A stretch of 64,000 nucleotides of DNA from Arthrobacter_E sp041360795 (GCF_041360795.1 NZ_JBFUPW010000001.1:1426001-1490000), one strand, 5' to 3'. Counted from the stretch's first letter, positions 16,299 through 25,326 are shown. A program made the numbers and translations. Notes: generated by a model not told the origin, from the sequence alone.

Positions 16299-17429
16299 AT
16301 GCAGTGTGACTACTTTGACGCCGGGACGTGCCGCTCCTGCACGGAGATGGGCGTGCCGTACCCCACCCAGGTGGCCCGGAAGGAAGAGCATCTGCGCCGC
16401 CAGCTGGGCGCTTTCCCCGGCGTCCAGTGGCTCCCCTCGTTCACCGCGGCGGAATCCGGTTTCCGGAACAAGGCCAAGATGGTCATCTCCGGCGACCCCG
16501 CCTCGCCAACCCTGGGCATCCTCGACACCGACGGCCTGGGCGTTGACCTGCGCGCCTGCGGGCTGTGCTCCCCCGGCCTGACGGCCGCCTTCCCGGTCCT
16601 GGCGGACTTCATCAGCGCCACAGGCCTGATCCCATACAACGTGCCGCGCCGCCAAGGCGAGGTGAAGTACCTCATCGTCACGGAATCGCCCGACGGCGAG
16701 CTCATGGTCCGGTTCGTCCTCCGCAGCACCCGGCAGCTCGCTCAATTGCGCGACGCTCTGCCGCGGCTTCAGGCGGCGCTTCCGGCCGCCGTCGTCGTGT
16801 CCGCGAACATCCACCCCGAACACAAGGCGACCCTCGAAGGCGACGAGGAGATCATCCTCACCGCTCAGGAGTCGTTGCCTATGCGGCTGGATACCCTGAC
16901 GCTCCACCTGCGCACCCGGAGCTTCTTCCAGACCAACACCGCGGTGGCCCGAGAGCTCTACCGCCAAGGCACGGCATGGGTGGACGAGGTCGGCCCCTCG
17001 ACGCTCTGGGACCTCTACTGCGGCGTGGGCGGCTTCGCCCTCCACGCGGCACGCCCCGACCGTGAGGTCACGGGCATCGAAGTGAGCGCGGAGGCCGTGG
17101 CCAGCGCCCGCCTCAGTGCGTCGGACGCAGGCCTTCCCCACACAGGGTTCGTCGCAGCAGATGCCACGGCCTTCGTCCGGGACGCCGTGGAGCTTCCCGA
17201 GCTCGTGATCGTCAATCCGCCGCGTCGCGGGCTGGGGGCGGAACTCGCCTCCCTGCTCGAGCACTCCGAGGTGCGCCACGTCCTGTACTCCAGCTGCAAT
17301 GCGGTGAGCCTGGGCAAGGATCTGACCCGGATGCCCAGCCTCGCTCCGGTGAAGGCCCGGCTCATGGACATGTTCCCCCAGAGCCACCACTACGAGACCA
17401 TGGTGCTGCTTGAGCGCCGCGCCGCCTGA
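16299..17429 (+). CDS. rlmC: 23S rRNA (uracil-C5)-methyltransferase RlmC
   Basis: A 376-residue enzyme, the length of E. coli RlmC, which methylates U747 of 23S rRNA. The N-terminal cysteines MQCDYFDAGTCRSC together with CGLC near residue 88 supply the four ligands of the [4Fe-4S] cluster. The SAM site is LWDLYCGVGGFALHAA near residue 237, NPPRRGLG is motif IV, and the catalytic nucleophile is in YSSCNAVSLGKDL near residue 332. The N-terminus lacks a TRAM domain, which separates RlmC from RlmD and TrmA-like relatives. A ggagggg site precedes the ATG. Confidence 0.88.
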   Translation: MQCDYFDAGTCRSCTEMGVPYPTQVARKEEHLRRQLGAFPGVQWLPSFTAAESGFRNKAKMVISGDPASPTLGILDTDGLGVDLRACGLCSPGLTAAFPVLADFISATGLIPYNVPRRQGEVKYLIVTESPDGELMVRFVLRSTRQLAQLRDALPRLQAALPAAVVVSANIHPEHKATLEGDEEIILTAQESLPMRLDTLTLHLRTRSFFQTNTAVARELYRQGTAWVDEVGPSTLWDLYCGVGGFALHAARPDREVTGIEVSAEAVASARLSASDAGLPHTGFVAADATAFVRDAVELPELVIVNPPRRGLGAELASLLEHSEVRHVLYSSCNAVSLGKDLTRMPSLAPVKARLMDMFPQSHHYETMVLLERRAA

Positions 17430-17453
17430 TCACCCCCGAGCCGGAAGACCGCG

Positions 17454-17843
17454 ATGAACTCCCCCAGCAAACCCCTCCTGACCGCTGCGATCGTCCTGGA
17501 CGTCGTGCTGATCCTCGTGTTCGCAGGGATCGGGCGCGACGCTCACCACCGCGATCAAGGCGTTCTCGGAGTCTTCGTCACAGCCTGGCCGTTCCTGGCC
17601 GGCGCCGCAATCGGCTGGCTCGCCGGACGTGTCTGGCGAGCCCCCCTACGCCTGTGGCCCGCGGGCGTCTCCGTCTGGTTGGGCGCCCTCGTCGGCGGAA
17701 TGGCGCTGCGTGCTCTCACCGGTCAGGTGGTGGTGCTCCCGTTCATCATCGTGGCCACCCTCTTCCTGGCGCTGGTCCTGCTCGGCTGGCGCGCCCTGGG
17801 GCTTCTGGTCGCGCGACGCGGATCAAAGCGCCGGGCCCTGTAA
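17454..17843 (+). CDS. DUF3054 family membrane protein
   Basis: A 129-residue protein with four membrane segments. The FAGIGRDAHHRD motif after the first segment and the AWPFLAGAAIGWL second segment are typical of the DUF3054 family, common in actinobacteria and of unknown function. It starts 24 bases after rlmC and is probably cotranscribed. Confidence 0.8.
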   Translation: MNSPSKPLLTAAIVLDVVLILVFAGIGRDAHHRDQGVLGVFVTAWPFLAGAAIGWLAGRVWRAPLRLWPAGVSVWLGALVGGMALRALTGQVVVLPFIIVATLFLALVLLGWRALGLLVARRGSKRRAL

Positions 17844-17893
17844 TAGAGTTCCCCTAGAGCAAGCACCGGTCAGTGACACCAGGAAGGCCCACC

Positions 17894-18175
17894 GTGATCA
17901 CCGCATTCGTCCACATCAAGACGGACACCTCCTCCATCCCGGAATCCGCGCAGCAGATCGCGGCCATCGAGGGCATCTCCGAGGTCTACTCGGTCACCGG
18001 CGATTGGGATCTCATCGCCATCGCCAAGGTGAGCAAGCATGAGGATCTGGCAGACGTCATCGCCGACCGCCTGTCCAAGGTCCCCGCCGTCGTCCACACC
18101 ACGACCCACATCGCTTTCCGGTCTTACTCCAAGGAGGACCTCGACGAGGCTTTCTCCATGGGCATCGACGGCTGA
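17894..18175 (+). CDS. Stand-alone Lrp/AsnC ligand-binding (RAM) domain protein
   Basis: A 93-residue protein that consists only of the amino-acid-binding domain of Lrp/AsnC regulators, without a DNA-binding part. Visible features are ITAFVHIKTDTSSI, ISEVYSVTGDWDLIAIAKV and the final HTTTHIAFRSYS. Such proteins form ring-shaped oligomers and may modulate full-length Lrp proteins or bind amino acids themselves. The GTG at 17894 is preceded by aggaagg; it is followed by a hairpin shared with trpD. Confidence 0.87.
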   Translation: MITAFVHIKTDTSSIPESAQQIAAIEGISEVYSVTGDWDLIAIAKVSKHEDLADVIADRLSKVPAVVHTTTHIAFRSYSKEDLDEAFSMGIDG

Positions 18176-18213
18176 GCTTCGCGGACTCTTCTTAAACGCG
18201 CACCTTGCTTAAA

Positions 18214-18248
18214 GCAGAAGGCTCCCGGATCATCCGGGAGCCCTCTGC
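18214..18248. terminator. Hairpin between convergent lrp-like and trpD genes
   Basis: A long stem (gcagaaggctcccggat pairing with atccgggagccctctgc, one mismatch) sits between two converging genes. No long U-run follows on the plus strand; on the minus strand it is followed by tttaag. Likely a bidirectional terminator. Confidence 0.65.
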
Positions 18249-18299
18249 TGGTCTCCGGGAGCTTCTCTGCCCCGCCCCACCATCCGTGAGCTGAACCGC

Positions 18300-19358
18300 T
18301 CAGCGTCGGCTGGCCTGAACCCAGCGCTCCAGCACGTCGGCGGCCGCACCGGAGTCGATCGATTCCTCGGCCGCCAGCTGGGCGTTCTTCAGCCGCTCCG
18401 TCAGCGGAGCATCGTGAGCGGCGTCGGCGGCGACGAGACCGGCCGCGGCATTGAGCACGACGGCGTCCCTCACCGGCCCCTTCTCCCCCGCCAGGAAACG
18501 GCGCACCAGGTCGGCGTTGCTGTCCGCGTCCGACCCCTTGAGCGCTTCGACAGGCACCAGATCGACGCCGAAGTCCCGGGGGTCCAGGCGGTGGACCTGG
18601 ACCTCGCCGTCACGCACCTCCCAGACGGTCGACAGGCCCGAGGTCGTGATCTTGTCGCGGCCGTCGTCCCCGCGGAACACCAGGGCGCGGGTTCCACGGC
18701 GCGCGAGCACTCCGGCCATGAGCGGCGCCATCCGCTCGTTCGCGACGCCGAGCGCCTGGGCCGTGACACCAGCAGGGTTGGTCAGAGGACCGAGGACGTT
18801 GAACGCCGTCGGGATGCCGAGATCCCGGCGCACGCCCCCGGCATGCCGGAAGGAGGGGTGGAAGACCTGGGCGAAACACAGGGTGATCCCGACCTCGGCC
18901 GCGATCTCCGCGACTCGCTGAGCCGGCAGATCAAGACGCACGCCGAGTGCCTCGATCACGTCGGCGGACCCCGCCTTCGTCGACGCCCCACGATTGCCGT
19001 GCTTGACCACGGTGCGGCCGGCGCCGACCACGACCAGGGAGGACATCGTCGAGATGTTCACCGTGTCCAGGCCGTCACCGCCCGTGCCGACGATGTCCAG
19101 GGTCTCGCCGGGGACGGAGATGCGCTCGGCCCGCGCCAGCATCGTGCCGGCCAGCCCGTCGATCTCCTCCACGGTCTCGCCCTTGGCGCGCAGGCCCACC
19201 AGGAACCCGGCGAGCTGCGCCGGGTTCGCGGCCCCGTCCATCACCTCGGCCATGGCCCAGGCCGTGGCCTCGGACGGCAGATCTTCGCCGCGGACGAGTG
19301 CGCTGATCAGGAGCGGCCAGGTCCAGGGAACTCGCGGGGTCTGAACGTCGTTACTCAC
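18300..19358 (-). CDS. trpD: Anthranilate phosphoribosyltransferase
   Basis: A 352-residue enzyme of tryptophan synthesis that joins anthranilate to phosphoribosyl pyrophosphate. The PRPP loop is DIVGTGGDGLDTVNIST near residue 88, followed by VVKHGNRGASTKAGSADVIE, and the metal-binding region is near VFRGDDGRDKITT. Length is normal. The GTG start lies 6 bases after a TAGGAT box (19365-19370), suggesting leaderless transcription. It is isolated from other trp genes and divergent from ctaE, as often seen in this bacterial group. Confidence 0.93.
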   Translation of the reverse strand: MSNDVQTPRVPWTWPLLISALVRGEDLPSEATAWAMAEVMDGAANPAQLAGFLVGLRAKGETVEEIDGLAGTMLARAERISVPGETLDIVGTGGDGLDTVNISTMSSLVVVGAGRTVVKHGNRGASTKAGSADVIEALGVRLDLPAQRVAEIAAEVGITLCFAQVFHPSFRHAGGVRRDLGIPTAFNVLGPLTNPAGVTAQALGVANERMAPLMAGVLARRGTRALVFRGDDGRDKITTSGLSTVWEVRDGEVQVHRLDPRDFGVDLVPVEALKGSDADSNADLVRRFLAGEKGPVRDAVVLNAAAGLVAADAAHDAPLTERLKNAQLAAEESIDSGAAADVLERWVQASRR

Positions 19359-19364
19359 GTGTAG

Positions 19365-19370
19365 ATCCTA
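19365..19370 (-). promoter_or_regulatory. -10 box of trpD
   Basis: TAGGAT on the minus strand ends 6 bases before the trpD GTG start codon, placing the transcription start at or next to the first base of the coding sequence. The -35 region is weak. Confidence 0.5.
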
Positions 19371-19483
19371 TCGAGGCTCCGCCGCCGGACCCGCAATGTG
19401 AACTGCAGCACCTCCCCTGGTGCGGAAAACCACGGTAGTTTTCGCAGCTCTGTAGAAAAAGTCTGCCGAAACGGCGCTTTGCG

Positions 19484-19513
19484 TTGGGCACTGCGAGGTT
19501 TTGCAGACATAAT
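19484..19513 (+). promoter_or_regulatory. Promoter of the ctaE-qcrCAB operon
   Basis: TTGGGC (19484-19489), an 18-base spacer and CATAAT (19508-19513). The GTG start of ctaE begins 6 bases later, so the mRNA would start at the start codon itself (leaderless). Confidence 0.55.
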
Positions 19514-19519
19514 GTCTAT

Positions 19520-20158
19520 GTGACCACAGCGACTCATGCCCCCAGTACCCCGGCGCATCCCACGCTGAACAGGCCAAACATGGTTTCCGTTGGGACCGTG
19601 GTGTGGCTGTCCAGCGAGCTGATGTTCTTCGCCGGCCTTTTTGCCATGTACTTCACCCTGCGCTCCACTTCCGGTGAGCTCTGGGCCGAAGAGACTGCGA
19701 AGCTGAACTTCCCCTTCGCCCTGGTGAACACCATTGTTCTGGTGCTCTCCTCCTTCGCCTGCCAGATGGGCGTCTTCGCCGCAGAGCGTCTGCAGCCCCG
19801 CCGCACCGGCAGCATCTTCCAGTTCACCCGCTGGGGGATGAACGAATGGTTCATCCTGACGTTCCTCATGGGTGCCTTCTTCGTGGCCGGTCAGGCCACC
19901 GAGTACGCGATGCTGACCAGCGAGCACGTGACCCTGAACGCGAACGCCTACGGCTCGGCCTTCTACATGACCACGGGCTTCCACGGCCTGCACGTCATCG
20001 GCGGCCTCATCGCGTTCCTCTTCATCCTCGGACGTTCGTACGCGGCCAAGAAGTTCGGCCACTTCGAAGCGACTTCGGCGATCGTGACCTCCTACTACTG
20101 GCACTTCGTCGACGTCGTGTGGATCGGCCTCTTCCTGGTCATCTACGTCCTGAAGTGA
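19520..20158 (+). CDS. ctaE: Cytochrome c oxidase subunit III
   Basis: A 212-residue membrane protein with five membrane segments, the normal length for actinobacterial subunit III, part of the aa3-type oxidase. Family features are VVWLSSELMFFAGLFAMYF, the glutamate in GQATEYAML, TTGFHGLHVIGGLI and SYYWHFVDVVWIGLF. The GTG at 19520 follows a -10 box by 6 bases; an upstream in-frame ATG at 19484 lies inside the promoter. It heads the ctaE-qcrCAB operon, reflecting the bc1-aa3 supercomplex of actinobacteria. Confidence 0.95.
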   Translation: MTTATHAPSTPAHPTLNRPNMVSVGTVVWLSSELMFFAGLFAMYFTLRSTSGELWAEETAKLNFPFALVNTIVLVLSSFACQMGVFAAERLQPRRTGSIFQFTRWGMNEWFILTFLMGAFFVAGQATEYAMLTSEHVTLNANAYGSAFYMTTGFHGLHVIGGLIAFLFILGRSYAAKKFGHFEATSAIVTSYYWHFVDVVWIGLFLVIYVLK

Positions 20159-20243
20159 CCGGTGCCTTGAGCACGGAACACGGCAAAGAAAACTACGCAC
20201 CTGCCTGGCTGGCAAGTGCACGATCGATCAAAGGAACCACCAA

Positions 20244-21032
20244 GTGAAGGCACTCTCCCTGAAGCGACGTCATCCGCTCGCGGCAATCGCCTTGCTGTTG
20301 TTGGGTCTGCTCTTCACTGGTGGCCTCTACGCGGCGGCTTCCACGGCCAACCAGGCCAAGGCCGAGACCCAGAGCTACAGCGCCAGCGATGCCGCTGAGG
20401 GCAAGAAGCTGTTCGTGGCTAACTGCTCCACCTGTCACGGCATGGGCGCCGCAGGCACCAAGGACGGTCCGTCCCTGGTCGGCGTCGGCGCTGCCGCCGT
20501 CGACTTCCAGGTCGGCACGGGCCGCATGCCCATGCAGATGAACGGCCCGCAGGCCCAGATCAAGCCGAAGCAGTTCAACGAGGAGCAGACCCGCCAGCTG
20601 GCCGCCTATGTCGCGTCCCTGGCACCGGGTCCGAGCGTTCCCGACGCACACATCCTCGATGAGAAGGGTGACGCCGCCAAGGGTGGCGAGCTCTTCCGCG
20701 TGAACTGCGCCATGTGCCACAACGCCGCCGCCGCCGGTGGTGCGCTGACCCGGGGCAAGTTCGCCCCAACCCTGCACGGTGTTGAGAGCAAGCACATCTA
20801 CGAGGCCATGGTCACCGGCCCGCAGAACATGCCTGTCTTCAGTGACGCGAACATCTCCCCCGAGGGCAAGCGCGACATCATCACCTTCCTGAAGACCATC
20901 GAGAACAACCCGTCCCCGGGCGGCGCCGACCTCGGCGCCCTGGGTCCGGTCTCCGAAGGCCTCTTCGTGTGGACTGCAGGTCTGGCCGTCATCATCGGCT
21001 TCACCATCTGGCTGACCTCGCGTAGCAGCTAG
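20244..21032 (+). CDS. qcrC: Diheme cytochrome c subunit of the bc1 complex
   Basis: A 262-residue protein with an N-terminal membrane segment (about 13-33), two c-type heme sites (CSTCH near residue 60 and CAMCH near 155) and a C-terminal membrane anchor (about 234-256). Two heme sites in one subunit are typical of actinobacteria, where QcrC passes electrons directly to the aa3 oxidase because no soluble cytochrome c is used. Axial methionines are likely in the RMPMQM and NMPVF segments. GTG start with aggaacc upstream. Second gene of the operon. Confidence 0.95.
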   Translation: MKALSLKRRHPLAAIALLLLGLLFTGGLYAAASTANQAKAETQSYSASDAAEGKKLFVANCSTCHGMGAAGTKDGPSLVGVGAAAVDFQVGTGRMPMQMNGPQAQIKPKQFNEEQTRQLAAYVASLAPGPSVPDAHILDEKGDAAKGGELFRVNCAMCHNAAAAGGALTRGKFAPTLHGVESKHIYEAMVTGPQNMPVFSDANISPEGKRDIITFLKTIENNPSPGGADLGALGPVSEGLFVWTAGLAVIIGFTIWLTSRSS

Positions 21033-21131
21033 CTGACAGCGCGGGCGAACACTTTGCCGCTGCGACGACGGCGGCGTTGAAATTGAAGATCTTCGGCAAC
21101 AGCCGAACTCAGAGAGGGAAAAAGGGGAACC

Positions 21132-22202
21132 ATGGGCAACCATAGTGACGGCAGCTCGACAGGCTCGGGCACCGTAGCTACGGCTGGTCAGCACGATGAG
21201 GGAGCATTCCAGGATCCTGGAATTCCTCCTCACCGTCCTCGACTCGCCGACAAAGACCCCAAGGCCGCCAAGCGGGCGGAGCGGCAGGTCGCCATCCTGT
21301 TCATCGTGTCCGTGATCGGCACCTTGGTCTTCCTGGTGGCGTACTTCGCCATCGATCTGACCAACAAGTCCACGACTCGTGACATCAGCCTGCAGAACAT
21401 GCTGCTCGGGCTTGGCACCGCGTTCGCCATGCTTGGCATCGGCACGGGCATCGTGCACTGGGCGAAGACCCTGATGCCCGATCACGAAGTCTCCGAGGAG
21501 CGGCATGAGCTGCGGTCCGAGGACGACCGTGTGGCAGCCGTGGCCATCGCGGACACGATCATCGAGGAATCCGGCATCAAGCGCCGCCCCCTCATCCGGA
21601 ACACCCTGCTGGGTGCGGTCGCGCTGGCTCCCCTGCCCGCACTGGCCGTCTTCGGAGATCTGGGACCGCGTCCGGACGACAAGCTCGCACACACCATGTG
21701 GGCTCCGAAGGACGGCAAGCTCAAGCGCCTCACCCGTGACCCTGATGGCACCCCCATCAAGGCTTCGGATGTCACCATCGGCTCCGCGTTCCACGTGATC
21801 CCGGAAGGCCTGAACGAGCTGGAGCACGGCAAGCTGAACGAGAAGGCCAAGGCCGTCGTTCTCCTGATGCGTCTGAACCCGGATGAGCTTCACCCCTCCC
21901 CCGGACGCGAGAACTGGGCTTACAACGGCATCGTCGCCTACTCCAAGATCTGCACGCACGTCGGTTGCCCTGTCGCTCTGTACGAGCAGCAGACGCACCA
22001 CCTGCTGTGCCCGTGCCACCAGTCGACCTTCGACCTGACGCACGAGTGTGAAGTCATCTTCGGCCCGGCCAGCCGTCCGCTGCCGCAGCTGCCGATCGCC
22101 GTCGACGAAGAGGGCTACCTCGTCGCCACGAGCGATTTCCATGAACCTGTCGGACCGAGTTACTGGGAGCGTGACGAGCATGAGCGCCGCCTCAACAGCT
22201 GA
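21132..22202 (+). CDS. qcrA: Rieske iron-sulfur subunit of the bc1 complex
   Basis: A 356-residue Rieske protein, long for the family as is usual in actinobacteria. Three membrane segments are predicted (about 56-77, 92-112 and 158-173), followed by the Rieske domain. The [2Fe-2S] ligands are in CTHVGC (near 274) and CPCHQ (near 293), giving the Cys-x-His and Cys-x2-His sets plus the bridging disulfide cysteines. The 3' end overlaps the qcrB start by 23 bases, suggesting coupled translation. Confidence 0.95.
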   Translation: MGNHSDGSSTGSGTVATAGQHDEGAFQDPGIPPHRPRLADKDPKAAKRAERQVAILFIVSVIGTLVFLVAYFAIDLTNKSTTRDISLQNMLLGLGTAFAMLGIGTGIVHWAKTLMPDHEVSEERHELRSEDDRVAAVAIADTIIEESGIKRRPLIRNTLLGAVALAPLPALAVFGDLGPRPDDKLAHTMWAPKDGKLKRLTRDPDGTPIKASDVTIGSAFHVIPEGLNELEHGKLNEKAKAVVLLMRLNPDELHPSPGRENWAYNGIVAYSKICTHVGCPVALYEQQTHHLLCPCHQSTFDLTHECEVIFGPASRPLPQLPIAVDEEGYLVATSDFHEPVGPSYWERDEHERRLNS

Positions 22203-23871
22203 GCAATCCACCTATCAGGCGGAGACCAAGTTCGGCCGCTTCACTGACTTCGTCGATCAGCGTGTCGGTGGTTCCGGCATCCTGAAGGAGTTCGGCCGCA
22301 AGGTCTTCCCGGACCACTGGTCCTTCATGTTTGGCGAGGTGGCACTGTACTCCTTCGTCATCCTGCTGATGTCGGGAACGTTCCTGACGTTCTTCTTCGA
22401 CCCGTCCATGGCGGAGACCCACTACCAGGGCAGCTACTCGCCGCTCTACAACGTGGAGATGTCCGTCGCCTACAACTCGTCGCTCAACATCTCCTTCGAG
22501 GTGCGCGGCGGTCTGTTCATGCGTCAGGTCCACCACTGGGCCGCACTGCTCTTCGTGGCCTCCGTGTCCGTGCACATGCTCCGTGTGTTCTTCACCGGCG
22601 CGTTCCGCAAGCCCCGTGAGCTCAACTGGGTGGTGGGCGGTGTCCTGCTGATCCTGGCCATGGCCGCCGGCTTCACCGGTTACTCGCTCCCCGATGACCT
22701 GCTCTCCGGCAACGGCCTGCGCATCATCGACGGCGTCATCAAGTCGATCCCCGTGATCGGCACCTGGATCTCCTTCTTCCTCTTCGGCGGAGAGTTCCCC
22801 GGCACCGCGATCATCGGGCGCCTGTACGTGCTCCACATCCTGCTGGTCCCGGCACTCATCCTTCTGATGGTCGCCATCCACCTGTTCATGGTCGTGGTTC
22901 ACAAGCACACCCAGTACCCCGGCCCTGGCCGCAACGACCGCAACGTTGTCGGCTACCCGCTCGGCCCGGTCTACGCTGCGAAGGCCGGTGGCTTCTTCTT
23001 CATCGTCTTCGGTGTCATCGCGCTGATGGCCGGCTTCTTCACGATCAACCCGATCTGGAACTACGGTCCGTATGACCCCTCCCCCGTGTCCGCAGGCACC
23101 CAGCCTGACTGGTACATCGGCTGGGTCGACGGCGCACTGCGTCTGATGCCGGGTGTCATCGGCGCGATCGGCAGCTACCGTCAGCACTTCGAGTTCATCA
23201 TCTTCGATCACACGCTGACCCTGAACGTGCTGCTGCCGGCCCTCGTGCCCGCAGGCATCGTGTTCACGGTGCTGTTCACCTACCCGTGGATCGAGCGCTG
23301 GATCACCAAGGACAACCGCGAGCACCACGTGCTGGACCGCCCGCGCAACGCTCCGACCCGCACCGCCATCGGCGTCGCAGGCATCGTGTTCTACTGCGTC
23401 ATGTGGGCGGCAGCCAGCTCCGACCTCATCGCCACCCACTTCAAGGTGTCGCTGAACGACGTGACCTACTGGCTCCGCGCCCTGTTCTTCATCGGCCCGA
23501 TCATCGGCTTCTTCGTGGCCAAGCGTGTGGCTCTCGCCCTGCAGCGCAAGGATCGCGAGATCGCTCTGCACGGTCGCGAGACCGGACGCATCGTGCGCCT
23601 GCCGCACGGTGAGTTCATCGAGGTCCACGAGCCGCTGAACGACTACAAGCGCTACCGCCTGGTGGCCTTCGAGTCCCCGAAGCCGCTCCCGGCACAGCCG
23701 AACGCGCAGGGTGTGGTGGACCGCAAGGAACGCCGCCGTGCGAAGTTCTCGAAGTGGTTCTTCGAGGACCGCGTGGCGCCTGTGACTCCGGCCGAGCTCG
23801 AATCGGCTCACGGCCACGGCCACCACGCCGAGGTTGAGTCCGGCGAGGACAGCAAGAGCCTGAGCCACTGA
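22180..23871 (+). CDS. qcrB: Cytochrome b subunit of the bc1 complex
   Basis: A 563-residue cytochrome b. The N-terminal half has eight or so membrane helices with heme-ligand histidines in MRQVHHWAALLFVASVSVHM and the later LLMVAIHLFMVVVHKH; the quinol-site region includes NPIWNYGPYDPSP. The C-terminal extension of about 120 residues (from LDRPRNAP onward) ends in a His-rich tail (HGHGHHAE), typical of actinobacteria. The ATG at 22180 overlaps the end of qcrA; a GTG at 22171 is possible. Followed by a strong terminator. Confidence 0.95.
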   Translation: MSAASTAEQSTYQAETKFGRFTDFVDQRVGGSGILKEFGRKVFPDHWSFMFGEVALYSFVILLMSGTFLTFFFDPSMAETHYQGSYSPLYNVEMSVAYNSSLNISFEVRGGLFMRQVHHWAALLFVASVSVHMLRVFFTGAFRKPRELNWVVGGVLLILAMAAGFTGYSLPDDLLSGNGLRIIDGVIKSIPVIGTWISFFLFGGEFPGTAIIGRLYVLHILLVPALILLMVAIHLFMVVVHKHTQYPGPGRNDRNVVGYPLGPVYAAKAGGFFFIVFGVIALMAGFFTINPIWNYGPYDPSPVSAGTQPDWYIGWVDGALRLMPGVIGAIGSYRQHFEFIIFDHTLTLNVLLPALVPAGIVFTVLFTYPWIERWITKDNREHHVLDRPRNAPTRTAIGVAGIVFYCVMWAAASSDLIATHFKVSLNDVTYWLRALFFIGPIIGFFVAKRVALALQRKDREIALHGRETGRIVRLPHGEFIEVHEPLNDYKRYRLVAFESPKPLPAQPNAQGVVDRKERRRAKFSKWFFEDRVAPVTPAELESAHGHGHHAEVESGEDSKSLSH

Positions 23872-23887
23872 TTCAGCGGCACACAGC

Positions 23888-23927
23888 CGAAAGGGCCCCC
23901 TCCAGGAAACTGGAGGGGGCCCTTTCG
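23888..23927 (+). terminator. Terminator of ctaE-qcrCAB
   Basis: A perfect 17-base-pair stem (cgaaagggccccctcca with its complement) with a ggaaac loop, followed by ttgtc. It lies between converging qcrB and gntR-type genes and probably works in both directions. Confidence 0.82.
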
Positions 23928-24016
23928 TTGTCACGGCACGTCCGCCGGCACACTGTCGGTCGCGTTATGCCCGATGGCTTGCTTCAGCGCCCTGTGACGG
24001 CGCTCTGTGGCGACCC

Positions 24017-24811
24017 TCAGTGGCGAGGCGGCGGGGCGGCCCGGTAGTTGCGGGGCGACTTCTTGCCCTGGCGCTGCAGCGGCACTCTGAGCGAGTAGCG
24101 GTCGGCCCGGTAGTACGAGACCGAGTAGTCCACGACCGTGTCCGCCACATAGGCATGACGCTGGATCTTGAGCAAGGGTGAGCCGATGTCCACCTTGAGA
24201 AGAGTGGCCACGGACGGGCTGGCGGCGGTGGCCTCGACGATGTCCTCCCCCCAGTCCATCACCAGGCCGTAGTTCTGCTCCAGTTCGCCGTAGAGCGAGA
24301 CCGGGGCCTTCCCCGCCGTGATCCCGGGCGCCCGTGACGAGACGATGAAGTTCTCGTCGACGCTCATGGGCTCATTGTCCGCGAGCAGGAGGCGCCTGAA
24401 GCGCACCACGGCGGTTCCCTCGGGGACCTCCAGCTCGCGCGCCAGATGAGCGTTCGAATGGATCTCCTCGAAGCTGAGGACCCGCGACGTCGGCACCATG
24501 CCGCGGCGCTGCATCTCCTCGCTGTACGACGTGAGTTTGAGCTGCAGATCCATCTTCGGGCGGTGCACGAACGTCCCCACCCCCACCATGCGGTCCACCA
24601 CGTTGTCGCGGGCCAGGGAATCAAGAGCTTGCCGCACGGTCATGCGCGCGAGCCCGAAACGTTCGCACAGGGCGCGCTCAGAAGGCAGCTCCGTGCCAGG
24701 CTGGCACTTGGTGTCGATGAAGACCAGCAGGAGCGACTTGAGCTGCTCATAGAGCGGCACAGGGCTTTCCCTGTCGATCTCTCCGCTGATGGCCGACGCA
24801 CTGGGGGGCAT
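24017..24811 (-). CDS. GntR family transcriptional regulator with UTRA domain
   Basis: A 264-residue HutC/DasR-type repressor. The winged helix-turn-helix is at about 18-80 (LPSERALCERFGLARMTVRQ), and the UTRA effector domain covers about 95-245, with SRAPGITAGKAPVSLYGELE and the closing DYSVSYYRADRYSLRV. UTRA regulators usually sense sugar phosphates such as N-acetylglucosamine-6-phosphate. It faces the HPr gene across a 90-base gap with an inverted repeat at 24843-24871, so it likely controls PTS function and itself. The C-terminus carries a short basic, proline-rich tail. Confidence 0.88.
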   Translation of the reverse strand: MPPSASAISGEIDRESPVPLYEQLKSLLLVFIDTKCQPGTELPSERALCERFGLARMTVRQALDSLARDNVVDRMVGVGTFVHRPKMDLQLKLTSYSEEMQRRGMVPTSRVLSFEEIHSNAHLARELEVPEGTAVVRFRRLLLADNEPMSVDENFIVSSRAPGITAGKAPVSLYGELEQNYGLVMDWGEDIVEATAASPSVATLLKVDIGSPLLKIQRHAYVADTVVDYSVSYYRADRYSLRVPLQRQGKKSPRNYRAAPPPRH

Positions 24812-24842
24812 GCTGTTCTCCGCACGAAAAGTGGATCACTGG

Positions 24843-24884
24843 ACAGCTACTATTCTTGTTCAGATAGCTGTACCGGTCTAATGA
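24843..24884 (+). promoter_or_regulatory. HPr promoter with inverted repeat, candidate GntR operator
   Basis: TTGTTC (24856-24861), 17 bases and TAATGA (24879-24884) form a promoter for the HPr gene. An inverted repeat ACAGCTA/TAGCTGT (24843-24849 and 24865-24871) spans the -35 box, and accggtcta resembling half a DasR-type site follows it. Binding by the divergent GntR-type protein would block both genes. Confidence 0.5.
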
Positions 24885-24901
24885 ACATTCGAGGAGTCCC
24901 T

Positions 24902-25177
24902 GTGCCCGTTGTCCGCGCCCGAATCGCTGCCGCCATCGGCCTGCACGCGCGCCCGGCCGCCCAGTTCGTCCGCGCCGTCGCCGAGACGCTGCTGCCGGTG
25001 ACCATCACCCAGCAGGGTCAGGATCCGGTGGATGCCCGTTCCCTCCTGGAGGTCATGACGGCGGACTTCACGCAGGGCACCGAAGTGACACTGGGCCTCG
25101 ACGACGAGCGGTACGGCACGCCGGAGGCCCAGAGCATCCTGGAGAGCCTCCGGGACCTGCTCGAGTCCCAGGAGTAG
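24902..25177 (+). CDS. ptsH: Phosphocarrier protein HPr
   Basis: A 91-residue HPr, which carries phosphate from enzyme I to the sugar-specific PTS components. The phosphorylated histidine is in AAAIGLHARPAAQFV at residue 15 or so, and the region equivalent to regulatory Ser46 reads DARSLLEVMTADF. The GTG at 24902 is preceded by gaggag at the right distance. No enzyme I or PTS transporter is next to it; the only neighbour is the divergent UTRA regulator. Confidence 0.92.
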   Translation: MPVVRARIAAAIGLHARPAAQFVRAVAETLLPVTITQQGQDPVDARSLLEVMTADFTQGTEVTLGLDDERYGTPEAQSILESLRDLLESQE

Positions 25178-25250
25178 GCGACGTCGCTGCGCGGCGACTG
25201 ACGGGGCTGTCACGGCTCCCCCACTGGTGAGTAGATCTCCAGAGACGAAA

Positions 25251-25296
25251 ACGACGACGGCGGCGGCCTCCCGAAGGAGGCCGCCGCCGTCGTCGT
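25251..25296. terminator. Bidirectional terminator between HPr and ctaF genes
   Basis: A perfect 21-base-pair stem (acgacgacggcggcggcctcc with its complement) and a cgaa loop, flanked by aaaa on the left and ttg on the right, between converging genes. Confidence 0.82.
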
Positions 25297-25326
25297 TGAT
25301 GCAGTCAGTCGGCGTGAGCCGGCCGG

